DNA from: Flavobacteriales bacterium
Lineage (GTDB): Bacteria; Bacteroidota; Bacteroidia; Flavobacteriales_C; GCA-002722245
Assembly: GCA_023251075.1 (NCBI GenBank)
Contig: JAHEZM010000017.1
Location: 1-64,000 of the forward strand
Length of the DNA stretch: 64,000 bases
Reading direction: 5' to 3'
Under the pieces are notes generated by a model that was not told where the DNA came from, did not search any database, and was given only the letters and a program-made list of their open reading frames with translations. Below are positions 26,744-34,827 of the stretch, in pieces. A program made the translations under genes and the position numbers. The stretch's first letter is position 1; each line of letters starts with the position of its first letter.

Positions 26744-27934
26744 TTAAACTAATCCCGGTACATCTACCAATTCGTTGGTATCAAGGGTGTAATCAACACC
26801 CCCAATTTTAAATCCGAATAAATTGTAGAAATCATTTCTGTAACCTTCCAAATCACTTATTTCTAAAAGGTTTTCGGTGGTGGCAATTTCCCACAGTTTT
26901 AAAACTTCCTCCTGTACTTTAGGATTTAATTCCCAGTCGTCGATACGAATTCTTCCTTCAGAGTCAAGAGGTATAGCACCACCAGTATATAATCTTTGGC
27001 TGTACAATCTTTGAATTTGTTCGATACAACCTTCGTGAGTTCCCTCCCTTTTCATTATTTTGTACAATAACGATATATATAATGGAATAACCGGAATGGC
27101 CGAACTTGCTTGAGTAACCAAGGCTTTGTTTACTGAAACATATGCTTTTCCGTCAATATCTTTCAATTTATCGCTAATACTGAAAGCGGTTTTTTCTAGG
27201 TGATCTTTAGCGCGACCAATAGTACCTTTTCTATAAACGGCATCGGTTAATCCTGGTCCGATATAAGAATAAGCCACTGTAGTTGCTTTAGGTGCTAACA
27301 AACCATTTTGTTTTAAAGTATCCATCCACATATCCCAATCTTCACCCCCCATCACCGCAACGGTATTTGCAATATCTTCTTCATTACAAGGGTCAATAGA
27401 AATAGTAGAAACTTTACCTGCGTGAAAATCTACCGTTTTATTGCTGAAAGTAGTTCCAATTGGTTTTAAAACCGAACGATGGGTAATGCCTGTAACAGGA
27501 TTTGTTCTAACGGGAGAAGCCAAGCTGTAAATGATCAGGTCGATTTGACCCAGATCTGCTTTAATCAAATCCACCACTTTTTGTTTTATTTCATTAGAGA
27601 AAGCGTCACCATTGATACTTTTAGCATATAAGCCGGCAGCTTGAGCTTCCTTTTCGAAAGCGGCTGTATTGTACCAACCCGGAGAAGCAGTTTTGCCTTC
27701 GCTGGCTGGTTTTTCAAAATAAACACCAATGGTTTTAGCACCACAACCAAAAGCACTGGTAATACGAGATGCCATACCAAATCCGGTAGAAGCACCAATT
27801 ACCAAAACTCGTTTAGGACCGTTGATGGCACCTTTTGATTTAACGTATTGAATCTGGTTCTTAATGTTTTGAGCACAACCGGTAGGGTGGGCTGTAAGAC
27901 AGATGAATCCGCGCATTCTTGGTTCAATAATCAT
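26744..27934 (-). CDS. fabV: Enoyl-[acyl-carrier-protein] reductase / trans-2-enoyl-CoA reductase FabV
   Basis: Last reduction of fatty-acid elongation, NADH-dependent. The 396-residue length and the N-terminus (MIIEPRMRGFICLTAHPTGC) are those of FabV. The cofactor loop is VLVIGASTGFGMASR, and the catalytic Tyr-x8-Lys is in YSYIGPGLTDAVYRKG...GRAK. FabV is the long, often triclosan-tolerant, member of the short-chain reductase group. The gene is alone on its transcript, with a terminator behind it and two structured-RNA-like units upstream. Confidence 0.95.
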   Translation of the reverse strand: MIIEPRMRGFICLTAHPTGCAQNIKNQIQYVKSKGAINGPKRVLVIGASTGFGMASRITSAFGCGAKTIGVYFEKPASEGKTASPGWYNTAAFEKEAQAAGLYAKSINGDAFSNEIKQKVVDLIKADLGQIDLIIYSLASPVRTNPVTGITHRSVLKPIGTTFSNKTVDFHAGKVSTISIDPCNEEDIANTVAVMGGEDWDMWMDTLKQNGLLAPKATTVAYSYIGPGLTDAVYRKGTIGRAKDHLEKTAFSISDKLKDIDGKAYVSVNKALVTQASSAIPVIPLYISLLYKIMKREGTHEGCIEQIQRLYSQRLYTGGAIPLDSEGRIRIDDWELNPKVQEEVLKLWEIATTENLLEISDLEGYRNDFYNLFGFKIGGVDYTLDTNELVDVPGLV

Positions 27935-27965
27935 AGTATACTTTTTAAATAATCTGTGTTTGGGG

Positions 27966-27973
27966 CAAATTTA
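27966..27973 (-). promoter_or_regulatory. Putative -7 element for fabV
   Basis: TAAATTTG on the minus strand fits the TAnnTTTG element and lies 32 bases before the fabV ATG. No TTG was found at the usual -33 distance, so support is partial. Confidence 0.35.
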
Positions 27974-28013
27974 TAAATAAAAAGTAGGGAATCATCATGT
28001 CATTTATACACAA

Positions 28014-28130
28014 CAAAAAAGACACATTAGGTGTATGTGTCTTTTTTTGTTTCGAGAGCTGTATATCTCCAGTGCTTCGTTTAAACTTTTTTTTGTGATT
28101 CTCAGCTCATCAAATATTTTTAGTTTCTGT
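28014..28130 (-). ncRNA. Candidate structured RNA unit A (with its own terminator)
   Basis: Read on the minus strand: a conserved lead AACTAAAAATATTT, then a stem GAGCTG/CAGCTC (28103-28108 with 28056-28061) and a short inner helix ATC/GAT, enclosing ACAAAAAAAAG and CGAAGCACTGGAGA. Seven bases later comes an intrinsic terminator, GACACAT/ATGTGTC with a T-run (28014-28048). Unit B just upstream has the same conserved loop while its stem bases differ and still pair. That is covariation, the usual mark of a conserved RNA fold. Not a known tRNA or riboswitch to my eye; a Flavo-1-type class is possible. Confidence 0.6.
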
Positions 28131-28208
28131 ATATAAGATGCTGAAAAGTTGAATAGGTTGCTTAATACTTTTAAAAATATATTTTTTGATAGCTACACAA
28201 TAAAATAT

Positions 28209-28320
28209 AAAACCCCTCTATGTTCGATAGAGGGGTTTTAAGCTTATGAGTCTGGGTCTCCAGTGCTTCGCAAATGCTTTTTTTTGTGACCCCTGACTCT
28301 TAAATGTTTTCAGTTTAGTA
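28209..28320 (-). ncRNA. Candidate structured RNA unit B (with its own terminator)
   Basis: Minus-strand reading: lead AAACTGAAAACATTT, then helix GAGTC/GACTC (28295-28299 with 28248-28252) stacked over GGGTC/GACCC (28288-28292 with 28254-28258), enclosing ACAAAAAAAAGC and CGAAGCACTGGAGA. Eight bases later is a strong 12-bp terminator (28209-28239, AAAACCCCTCTA/TAGAGGGGTTTT). It shares the loop but not the stem sequence with unit A. Having its own terminator argues for a short independent transcript. It starts just after the end of the PAP2 gene on the same strand, so it could also be processed from that message. Confidence 0.6.
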
Positions 28321-28340
28321 ATAAGACACAAAAAGAGTAA

Positions 28341-29012
28341 TTAGTTGCCTGAACGACGGAAAAAAATTGCTAAGGAATTGTTAAATATGGGGTGCTTAAG
28401 TAAAGTTTTCTGTTCGTAAATAAAGTAATAGAATAGTGTTGAAATACTTGTTCCTACTATAGATCCTGCAATAATATCTTTTAAAAAGTGTTGTGAAAGA
28501 TAGACTCTTGAAAAAGCGATAATTGTGGCTGCCAAAAAGCAAAGTAGTTTTAAATAGTTGTTTTTTACTAAAAAAGCCAGGCAAATGAAAATAGAGAAGG
28601 CTGAAGTGGTGTGGCCTGAAGGAAAGCTATTGAATTCTTGTATTACAACATCTTTAATTCTTCGGAATTCAGGGTGCTGGTGTAGAAAATGCACTGGTCG
28701 CAATTGTTCATCAAAAACTACTCTTTTCAGTATTTGAGTAATTCCGGCACTAATTCCATAAGATAAAGCAGTAAAAACAAAGGCTCTGTAATTGTAAAAA
28801 AGCAAAGCAATTAAAATGGGTATGGTAAACCATCCTTCGGCCATTTTAGTAATCCACACAAAAAGTATATCAGTAATTTGGCTATAGTAACTGGTTAGCC
28901 ATAAGTGAGAATTTAATTTATCAATAGTTAAAGCAAAATAAATTCCTATTGACAAAAATAAGAAATAGGGAACAAAGAAATATTTATGCTCTTTAATTAT
29001 TTTCAAAATCAT
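28341..29012 (-). CDS. PAP2-superfamily membrane phosphatase
   Basis: A 223-residue protein with six hydrophobic segments and the lipid-phosphatase signature in order: KRVVFDEQLRP (Lys-x6-Arg-Pro), FPSGHTTSAF and SRVYLSQHFLKDI. Such enzymes dephosphorylate undecaprenyl pyrophosphate or phosphatidic/lipid-A-type phosphates at the membrane. The ATG at 29012 is preferred over a TTG two codons upstream. The substrate cannot be told from the context. Confidence 0.88.
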   Translation of the reverse strand: MILKIIKEHKYFFVPYFLFLSIGIYFALTIDKLNSHLWLTSYYSQITDILFVWITKMAEGWFTIPILIALLFYNYRAFVFTALSYGISAGITQILKRVVFDEQLRPVHFLHQHPEFRRIKDVVIQEFNSFPSGHTTSAFSIFICLAFLVKNNYLKLLCFLAATIIAFSRVYLSQHFLKDIIAGSIVGTSISTLFYYFIYEQKTLLKHPIFNNSLAIFFRRSGN

Positions 29013-29051
29013 TCTCAATAATAAGAAGAAATAAGCAATGCTTAAAAAATC

Positions 29052-29100
29052 GATGTACTAAAAGAAAATAATTGTCGTTGATCAGAACGGATGTACTAAA
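29052..29100. promoter_or_regulatory. Direct repeats GATGTACTAAA in a divergent promoter region
   Basis: GATGTACTAAA occurs at 29052-29062 and again at 29090-29100, 38 bases apart start to start (about 3.6 helical turns), between the divergent PAP2 gene and the 237-residue secreted protein. It could be a regulator-binding pair. Confidence 0.35.
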
Positions 29101-29111
29101 CACTATTATTT

Positions 29112-29825
29112 ATGAAAATTCAAATTCTTGCACTTTGTTGTCTGATTGCCATTGTAAGTAATGCGCAAAATCCCACTAAAAAATTTATGGTTAAAATGTA
29201 TTCCGGATTTCAGTTTGTGAGTACAGAAACTGTAACTGAAAATACAGTGGGGCAAAACATAACAATGGTAAAGACTAGCACAGCTAATATTTTACCTATT
29301 TCTCCTTCTTTTACCTTTATAACTAATAAAGGAAATTATCATGAATTTGAATTGGCGAATTTGATGTGGAGGGAGTATTATTCAAGAACAGAAAATACTA
29401 AAGCAGGAGGTTCAACTATTGTTACGGACGGAAGCAAGAATTACCATAATCTCTACGGATTGAAATACAAATACACAAAACAATTATTCTCTTCAAAAAA
29501 CTGGAAATTAAAACCATGTTTGGGGGCAGGGGTGTTAGTACAGTTGTCTTATAATGCTATTCGTCCCTTAACCGAAATGACATTTGCTAGTGATGAAACT
29601 CATTTGACTGATTATTTTCAAATTGAACCAGGTTTTGAATGTTCTTTGATTAAGAATACAAGTCTTCATTTTTCGGTGCCTTTAACGGTATTTGATTTAG
29701 CCTGGGATCAAAACACAATTTACAATCCGGCGCTTGCTCCAATACAACAAACTTCAGCAAATTTTTCATTAAACTTTTTCCCTACGTTTTATCAACTTAA
29801 ATTAGCGCTTGCATATAAATTTTAA
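29112..29825 (+). CDS. Uncharacterised secreted protein, probably outer-membrane barrel
   Basis: 237 residues with a clear signal peptide (MKIQILALCCLIAIVSNAQ), alternating hydrophobic strands in the mature part and a C-terminal phenylalanine (LALAYKF) typical of barrel proteins. No family recognised. It is followed after two bases by the mutarotase-like gene, so the two are probably cotranscribed. Confidence 0.6.
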   Translation: MKIQILALCCLIAIVSNAQNPTKKFMVKMYSGFQFVSTETVTENTVGQNITMVKTSTANILPISPSFTFITNKGNYHEFELANLMWREYYSRTENTKAGGSTIVTDGSKNYHNLYGLKYKYTKQLFSSKNWKLKPCLGAGVLVQLSYNAIRPLTEMTFASDETHLTDYFQIEPGFECSLIKNTSLHFSVPLTVFDLAWDQNTIYNPALAPIQQTSANFSLNFFPTFYQLKLALAYKF

Positions 29826-29827
29826 GC

Positions 29828-30703
29828 ATGATTTATTCAATAGAAAACGATTTCGCTAAAGCTTCTATCAATAGTTTTGGAGCTGAATTAAATAAGTATT
29901 ATAATAAAGATACCGGTGTTAGTTATTTGTGGAGTGGAGATAGTAAGCATTGGGGAAAATTTGCTCCGGTTCTTTTTCCTGTAATTGGAAAAGTGTACAA
30001 GGATAAGATTAAAGTAAATGGAGTAGATTACTTAATCACTAAGCATGGTTTTGCCCGGGATATGGAATTTACTTTAAAAAGTAAAAAGGAGGATAGTATA
30101 GAATTATTGATTAGCTCCAATGCTCATACCCGTTCAATGTATCCCTTTGATTTTGAATTTATAGTGAAGTATGAATTGAAAGAAGCAAAGCTAATAACCT
30201 CTTTCATTACTAAAAATACAGGTGATGAAAACATGTATTTCTCGGTAGGTGGGCATCCTGCGTTTGCTTGTCCGGTTAACAGTGTGGGTGATTACAGCGA
30301 TTTTTATCTTTCTTTTTCTCAGGAAGAAGATGCAGATAATGTTTTGTTGGTTCCATCCACTGGATTTAGAAGTGGTGAAGTACAAAAAAGTTATTTAAAG
30401 GGAAATAAAATTCCTTTAACTAAAACTTTATTTTTAAACGATGCTTTGGTGTTCTTTGGTTTGAAATCGCAGCAAATAACCATTCGATCTGATAAATATC
30501 CTCATCGTCTAGAATTTTCATTTGATGGTTTTCCGCAATTTGGTATATGGGCTCCGGTGGGTGCTCCTTTTGTTTGCTTAGAGCCGTGGCAAGGGGTGTG
30601 TGATGAAGAAGGTTATGAGGGTGAATTTAAAGATAGACTAGGCGTTTTAGAGCTTGCTCCAAATCATATTCATTTGTGCACTTATAGTATTGAAGGGAAA
30701 TAG
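29828..30703 (+). CDS. Aldose 1-epimerase (galactose mutarotase-like) family protein
   Basis: A 291-residue beta-sandwich protein of the aldose epimerase/LacX group. It shows YLWSGDSKHWGKFAPVLFPVIG near residues 33-54 (given here as YLWSGDSKHWG and PVLFPVIG), YLITKHGFARD, FSVGGHPAFACP with the catalytic His, and FVCLEPWQG with the catalytic Glu. Inference: interconverts sugar anomers in the cytoplasm; no signal peptide. The sugar is unknown. Confidence 0.85.
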   Translation: MIYSIENDFAKASINSFGAELNKYYNKDTGVSYLWSGDSKHWGKFAPVLFPVIGKVYKDKIKVNGVDYLITKHGFARDMEFTLKSKKEDSIELLISSNAHTRSMYPFDFEFIVKYELKEAKLITSFITKNTGDENMYFSVGGHPAFACPVNSVGDYSDFYLSFSQEEDADNVLLVPSTGFRSGEVQKSYLKGNKIPLTKTLFLNDALVFFGLKSQQITIRSDKYPHRLEFSFDGFPQFGIWAPVGAPFVCLEPWQGVCDEEGYEGEFKDRLGVLELAPNHIHLCTYSIEGK

Positions 30704-30729
30704 AAAACCTTTCCTTATTTTTAAGCAGA

Positions 30730-31695
30730 ATGAAAAAAGCACTTTATTTAATTTTTTACAATATCATTATCGTAGTGGTGATTTTATTGTTACTTGAATT
30801 TGGTGTGCGTATTTTTTCCAGCAATATTGTTACGCAGGGAACCGATCAATCTATATTGTTAGAAAACAGGTATTATTCAACTCCCGGATTAAAACCCAAT
30901 AGTGAAGGCTATGTTTTTGGTAAAGAAATTCACGTAAATGAATTTGGTTTTTTAAGAAATGCCTGTGTTTCTAAAAAGAAAAGAAAAAAGGTTTTGTTTT
31001 TTGGAGATTCGGTAACCATGGGAGTAGGAGTGGATGAAGATTCTACTTTTGTTGCCCGTTTACAACAACACTATTGCGATTCTTTAGAGATTGATAATGT
31101 GGCTTTGATTGGCTATAATATCAATGATTATGAACGAATCATAAAAAAAATGAAGGAGGAAAATACACTTTCCAATTACGATCAAATCCTTTTCTTTTTC
31201 TGTTTAAACGATAATTATTTACAAAAAGCAGTAAAGGGAGCTGCCGATCAAGAAACTGTTTTTTCTTCGCTTTTCACAGCTTTAAAAAGTTCGTCGTATC
31301 TATATATAGGTTTAAAAGGTTTGGCGAGTGATCGATCAAAAATATATTATGATTTCGATAGGGCCTTATATAAGGATAGTATTTTGCTCCATAATCTGGA
31401 TTCAAAAATTTCATCCATTGTTGAATTCGTAAGTTCAGATAAAATTTCTTTTATTCTTTTGCCTTACGAATATCAATTGCGTGAGAATTATTCTAAAAAC
31501 AATCTTCCTCAGCAGGAAATGCAGGGAATGCTAAAGAAAAAATCCATCGTTAATTTTGATATCGCTCCTTCTCTGGTTAAAAGCACCCATGAAGCCAATG
31601 ATTTGTATTTATATGCCGATGGAATTCATTTTTCCTCAATGGGTCATTGCGAAGTAGCAAAGTATGTTATAGAAAATAAGGTTTTACATCAATAA
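30730..31695 (+). CDS. Membrane-anchored SGNH/GDSL-family hydrolase
   Basis: A 321-residue protein with an N-terminal transmembrane anchor (about residues 7-28). It has the GDS block VLFFGDSVTMGVGVDEDSTF near residues 94-113, a FCLNDNY block III-like Asn, and the Asp-x-x-His block DGIHFSSMGH near the C-terminus. It is likely an envelope esterase. It lies 26 bases after the mutarotase gene and 26 before an outer-membrane-like gene, so it may be part of the same run of genes. Confidence 0.75.
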   Translation: MKKALYLIFYNIIIVVVILLLLEFGVRIFSSNIVTQGTDQSILLENRYYSTPGLKPNSEGYVFGKEIHVNEFGFLRNACVSKKKRKKVLFFGDSVTMGVGVDEDSTFVARLQQHYCDSLEIDNVALIGYNINDYERIIKKMKEENTLSNYDQILFFFCLNDNYLQKAVKGAADQETVFSSLFTALKSSSYLYIGLKGLASDRSKIYYDFDRALYKDSILLHNLDSKISSIVEFVSSDKISFILLPYEYQLRENYSKNNLPQQEMQGMLKKKSIVNFDIAPSLVKSTHEANDLYLYADGIHFSSMGHCEVAKYVIENKVLHQ

Positions 31696-31721
31696 GTTTA
31701 TCTTTGTTGAAATAAGTTAAA

Positions 31722-32282
31722 ATGAGCAAACAATTTTTCAGTATCATTTTGTTTTTAGTGACTTTCTCTGTTTACGGACAGTTCTACAAACCCAACGATA
31801 ATTATCCCAATTTTTCTATTTCAGGAGGGGCAACCTATCTAATAGATTCGAAAGATTTTGGTTCTCACCTTCGTTTTTGTTTGCCAACACAAAGTGGTGT
31901 GAATATATATCTACAAGGTAATTTAATGTATCCTCGTGAGTTTCGTTATTTAGAATATCGTGCCGAGTTTGCCATGGAGCTTACTTTTTTAAAAGTAGGG
32001 AATCTTTCTGCATTTGCGGTGGGTGGCTTCAATTGGGGCTATTGGAAAATGCTGGATACTCTTGCCAGTTCCTATCATTATGATATTCTTCATAAAGACA
32101 GATCGTACATGGTGGGCGGAGGCTTACATTATGATTTTAGTGAGAAATGGGGCTTGTATAGCACTTATAAAGCCTACCCTGAAATACACAATTCGTATGC
32201 TGAGCTTGGATTCAAATACAATTACTATTACAAACGCAAACCCGGCAAAAGAAAAGGAAGGGTTGCAAAAGTTATTAAGTAA
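31722..32282 (+). CDS. Uncharacterised secreted protein, barrel-like
   Basis: 186 residues, signal peptide ending VYGQ (residues 1-20), then beta-rich sequence with YRAEFAMELTFLKVG and GGGLHYDFSEKWGLY, and a basic tail (KRKPGKRKGRVAKVIK) after the last strand. No family recognised. The stop directly abuts the bioA ATG. Confidence 0.6.
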   Translation: MSKQFFSIILFLVTFSVYGQFYKPNDNYPNFSISGGATYLIDSKDFGSHLRFCLPTQSGVNIYLQGNLMYPREFRYLEYRAEFAMELTFLKVGNLSAFAVGGFNWGYWKMLDTLASSYHYDILHKDRSYMVGGGLHYDFSEKWGLYSTYKAYPEIHNSYAELGFKYNYYYKRKPGKRKGRVAKVIK

Positions 32283-33569
32283 ATGAGTATAAGCACCACT
32301 GATGCGCAAAATATCTGGCATCCCTTCACGCAAAGTTATGGTGCCGCTTTGCCGATTCCCATTGTAAGTGCTAAAGGATTGTATCTCTATAAAGAAAATG
32401 GCGACAAGGTTTTAGATGCAGTTTCTTCTTGGTGGACTAGCATACACGGTCATTGTCACCCCTACATTGCTCAAAAAATTGCAGAGCAGGCAAGTACATT
32501 AGATCATGTTATTTTTGCTGGTTTCACTCATCCCAAAGCGGTTGAGCTTTCCCAAAAAATATTGAAACATCTTCCTTCGGCATATTCGAAAGTATTTTTT
32601 TCTGATGATGGTTCTACTGCGGTGGAGGTGGGAATAAAGATGGCTTTGCAATATTGGTCGAATATTGGAAAACCCAAAAGAAAAATTATCGCTTTTAAAG
32701 AAAGCTATCATGGTGATACTTTTGGTGCTATGAGTGTGGGCGACAGAAATGAATTTACTGCACCTTTTCATTCTATGTTGTTTGAGGTACATTTTATTCA
32801 GGCTCCATTTAAAGGTTTTGAAGAAGAAGCGCTTCAACAACTTTCTGCTACAATAGATAATGAAACAGCAGCTTTTATTTTTGAACCTCTTCTGATGGGA
32901 ACGGCAGGAATGAAAATGTATAGCGCTGAGGTGTTAGATAAAATGATTTCAATTTGCGAATCAAAAAATGTACTCACTATTGCCGATGAAGTGCTTACCG
33001 GTTTTTATAGAACGGGTGAATTTTTCGCCATCCATCAATTAAAAAATATTCCTTCTATAGTTTGTTTGTCGAAAGGAATTACCGGTGGAACAATGGCTTT
33101 GGGTGCTACAGTTTGTGAAAGCTTTATTTACGATGCCTTTGTATCGGAAGATAAATTCAAAACATTTTTTCACGGACATTCTTATACGGCCAACGCCATT
33201 GCCTGTGCTGCTGCCTGTGCCAACTTCGAGTTGCTGGAGAAAGAAGAGTGTAAATTAAAAATTAAAAATATTTGTGATTGGCAACTTCAATGGACTTCTG
33301 AAATGAAGAAAAATAAAGTGTTGAAAGAAGCAAGGAGTATAGGAACTGTAGTAGCTCTTGAGCTTTCTACAAGCAATGAATCTTCTTATTTTGAACCCAT
33401 CAGAGATAAAATTTACAATCATTTTATTGGAAGGAATATTTTATTGCGACCTTTGGGAAATGTGATTTATGTTCTTCCTCCGTATTGCATCGAAAAAGAA
33501 GAATTAGATTATTTGTACAACGAAATAACATTGTTTTTAAATGACATCCATGAAGAAAATAGGAAATAA
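32283..33569 (+). CDS. bioA: Adenosylmethionine-8-amino-7-oxononanoate aminotransferase
   Basis: A 428-residue class III PLP aminotransferase for biotin synthesis. Seen: SSWWTSIHGHCHP near residues 47-59, the cofactor-aspartate motif TIADEVLTGFYRTG, the PLP lysine in CLSKGITGGTMALG, and FFHGHSYTANAIACAAA. These are BioA-type rather than general ornithine or acetylornithine aminotransferase motifs (the SWW and GHSYT segments). No other biotin gene is in the window. The 184-residue gene overlaps its 3' end by 29 bases. Confidence 0.92.
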   Translation: MSISTTDAQNIWHPFTQSYGAALPIPIVSAKGLYLYKENGDKVLDAVSSWWTSIHGHCHPYIAQKIAEQASTLDHVIFAGFTHPKAVELSQKILKHLPSAYSKVFFSDDGSTAVEVGIKMALQYWSNIGKPKRKIIAFKESYHGDTFGAMSVGDRNEFTAPFHSMLFEVHFIQAPFKGFEEEALQQLSATIDNETAAFIFEPLLMGTAGMKMYSAEVLDKMISICESKNVLTIADEVLTGFYRTGEFFAIHQLKNIPSIVCLSKGITGGTMALGATVCESFIYDAFVSEDKFKTFFHGHSYTANAIACAAACANFELLEKEECKLKIKNICDWQLQWTSEMKKNKVLKEARSIGTVVALELSTSNESSYFEPIRDKIYNHFIGRNILLRPLGNVIYVLPPYCIEKEELDYLYNEITLFLNDIHEENRK

Positions 33570-34095
33570 TATTCAGTTTAATGAGCAAAACAATGAGTTG
33601 TTAGTGGAGATTATTCCAACTTTTGATCAAAAGAAATACAATTTGGTTTTGGTTTGGTTTATCGGCTGGTCGTTGTGTGGTATTGCTATCATCTCTCAAT
33701 TGTTTTTAGATTATTCGCGCAATGATAAATTATTCATGGTAATCTTTTTAGCTCTCTGGTTGTATTTTGAATTTCATGTTTTAAATGCTTTACGCTGGAG
33801 AAAAACAGGAAAAGAAATGATTAAAATCAATGAAAAGGAATTGAGATATGTAAAAGAAATTGGGGGAAGAGGAATGGAGAAAATATATGATGTTGCGTTG
33901 TGTACTCCCTTGAAATATGAAGCTGGTTCACCAGAAGGTTTTTTGAGTTCAATCAATCAAAGTGCATGGATGATTGGGGTGGAGGTTTTAGAATTTACTT
34001 ATAAGGGTAATGTGCGAAGGTTAGGTATTCAATTGGTGAAAAGTGATGCCGAACAATTGGCTAAAAAAATAAATTACTTTATAAAGGCGCAGTGA
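33541..34095 (+). CDS. Uncharacterised membrane protein with two transmembrane segments
   Basis: 184 residues. After a short polar N-terminus come two hydrophobic helices (LVLVWFIGWSLCGIAIISQL and LFMVIFLALWLYFEFHVL), then a cytoplasmic-type domain resembling small PH-like bacterial membrane proteins. Its start, ATG at 33541 (or 33550), lies inside the end of bioA, so it is translationally coupled. Its stop overlaps the start of the phosphopantetheinyl transferase. Function unknown. Confidence 0.6.
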   Translation: MTSMKKIGNNIQFNEQNNELLVEIIPTFDQKKYNLVLVWFIGWSLCGIAIISQLFLDYSRNDKLFMVIFLALWLYFEFHVLNALRWRKTGKEMIKINEKELRYVKEIGGRGMEKIYDVALCTPLKYEAGSPEGFLSSINQSAWMIGVEVLEFTYKGNVRRLGIQLVKSDAEQLAKKINYFIKAQ

Positions 34096-34742
34096 AAGAG
34101 GCATGCCTATATATATGTACAACGACGGAGTGGCCTAATGGTGACGATCTTCAAAAGGCATATAGTAGTTTGCCCCAACTATTAAAAAATCAGATCGACA
34201 GATATAAGATTAAAAGTGACTGGAACAGAAGTTTGTTGGGCAAATTAATGCTGCGAAAGGTGCTTTTTGAAAAGGGAAGAGCGAACAATTTTAATGGTAT
34301 TCAATGCGATGAATTTGGGAAATATTCCTGCTCCTCAGAATTTGATTTTAATATTTCACATACAGATGAAGCGGTAGTGTTGGCTTTTGCTGAAGGCTTG
34401 AAAGTAGGGGTAGACATTGAGCAAAATACCAAAGGTAGTTTAGTGTTGGCCGAGCGTTTTTTTGCAGAAGATGAAGTAGCCTGGTTGCATAAGCAAAGTA
34501 ACTTGGAAGCGGCTTTCGTGCATCTGTGGACTCGCAAGGAAGCTCTCGCAAAATGCTATGGCACAGGAATACGTATGCCTCTTAAATCTTTTAGCGTTTT
34601 AAACGAAGTGGTTGATTACGCTGATTCAAAGTGGTATTTGCAAAGTTTTCCGCAGAAAAAGTCAAATTGTATTTTGTCACTTGCCTCCAGTGAAAAAGTT
34701 AGTGTTTCACTCCATGAAACTCCCTTGTTATCAGTTCTTTAG
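34092..34742 (+). CDS. 4'-phosphopantetheinyl transferase superfamily protein
   Basis: A 216-residue Sfp-type enzyme that attaches phosphopantetheine from CoA to carrier proteins. The core reads FNISHTDEAVVLAF, VGVDIEQ with the Mg-binding Asp and Glu, FFAEDEVAWL and WTRKEALAKCYGTG. The GTG start at 34092 overlaps the preceding stop (GTGA), so it is coupled. It may serve fatty-acid ACP, as the window shows no polyketide or peptide synthase. Confidence 0.9.
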   Translation: MKEACLYICTTTEWPNGDDLQKAYSSLPQLLKNQIDRYKIKSDWNRSLLGKLMLRKVLFEKGRANNFNGIQCDEFGKYSCSSEFDFNISHTDEAVVLAFAEGLKVGVDIEQNTKGSLVLAERFFAEDEVAWLHKQSNLEAAFVHLWTRKEALAKCYGTGIRMPLKSFSVLNEVVDYADSKWYLQSFPQKKSNCILSLASSEKVSVSLHETPLLSVL

Positions 34743-34827
34743 AGGTGGTGCGGTAAAAGTGCGGTTAATTTTCTTTTTACCTTCCTGAATATTGTTAGTT
34801 TTGTAGTTCACTCACTTCAATAAAATT

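Noticed and set aside
32014-32286. Overlapping frame within the barrel-like gene before bioA
   Set aside because: Shadow frame; the 186-residue frame has the signal peptide and ends exactly at the bioA start.
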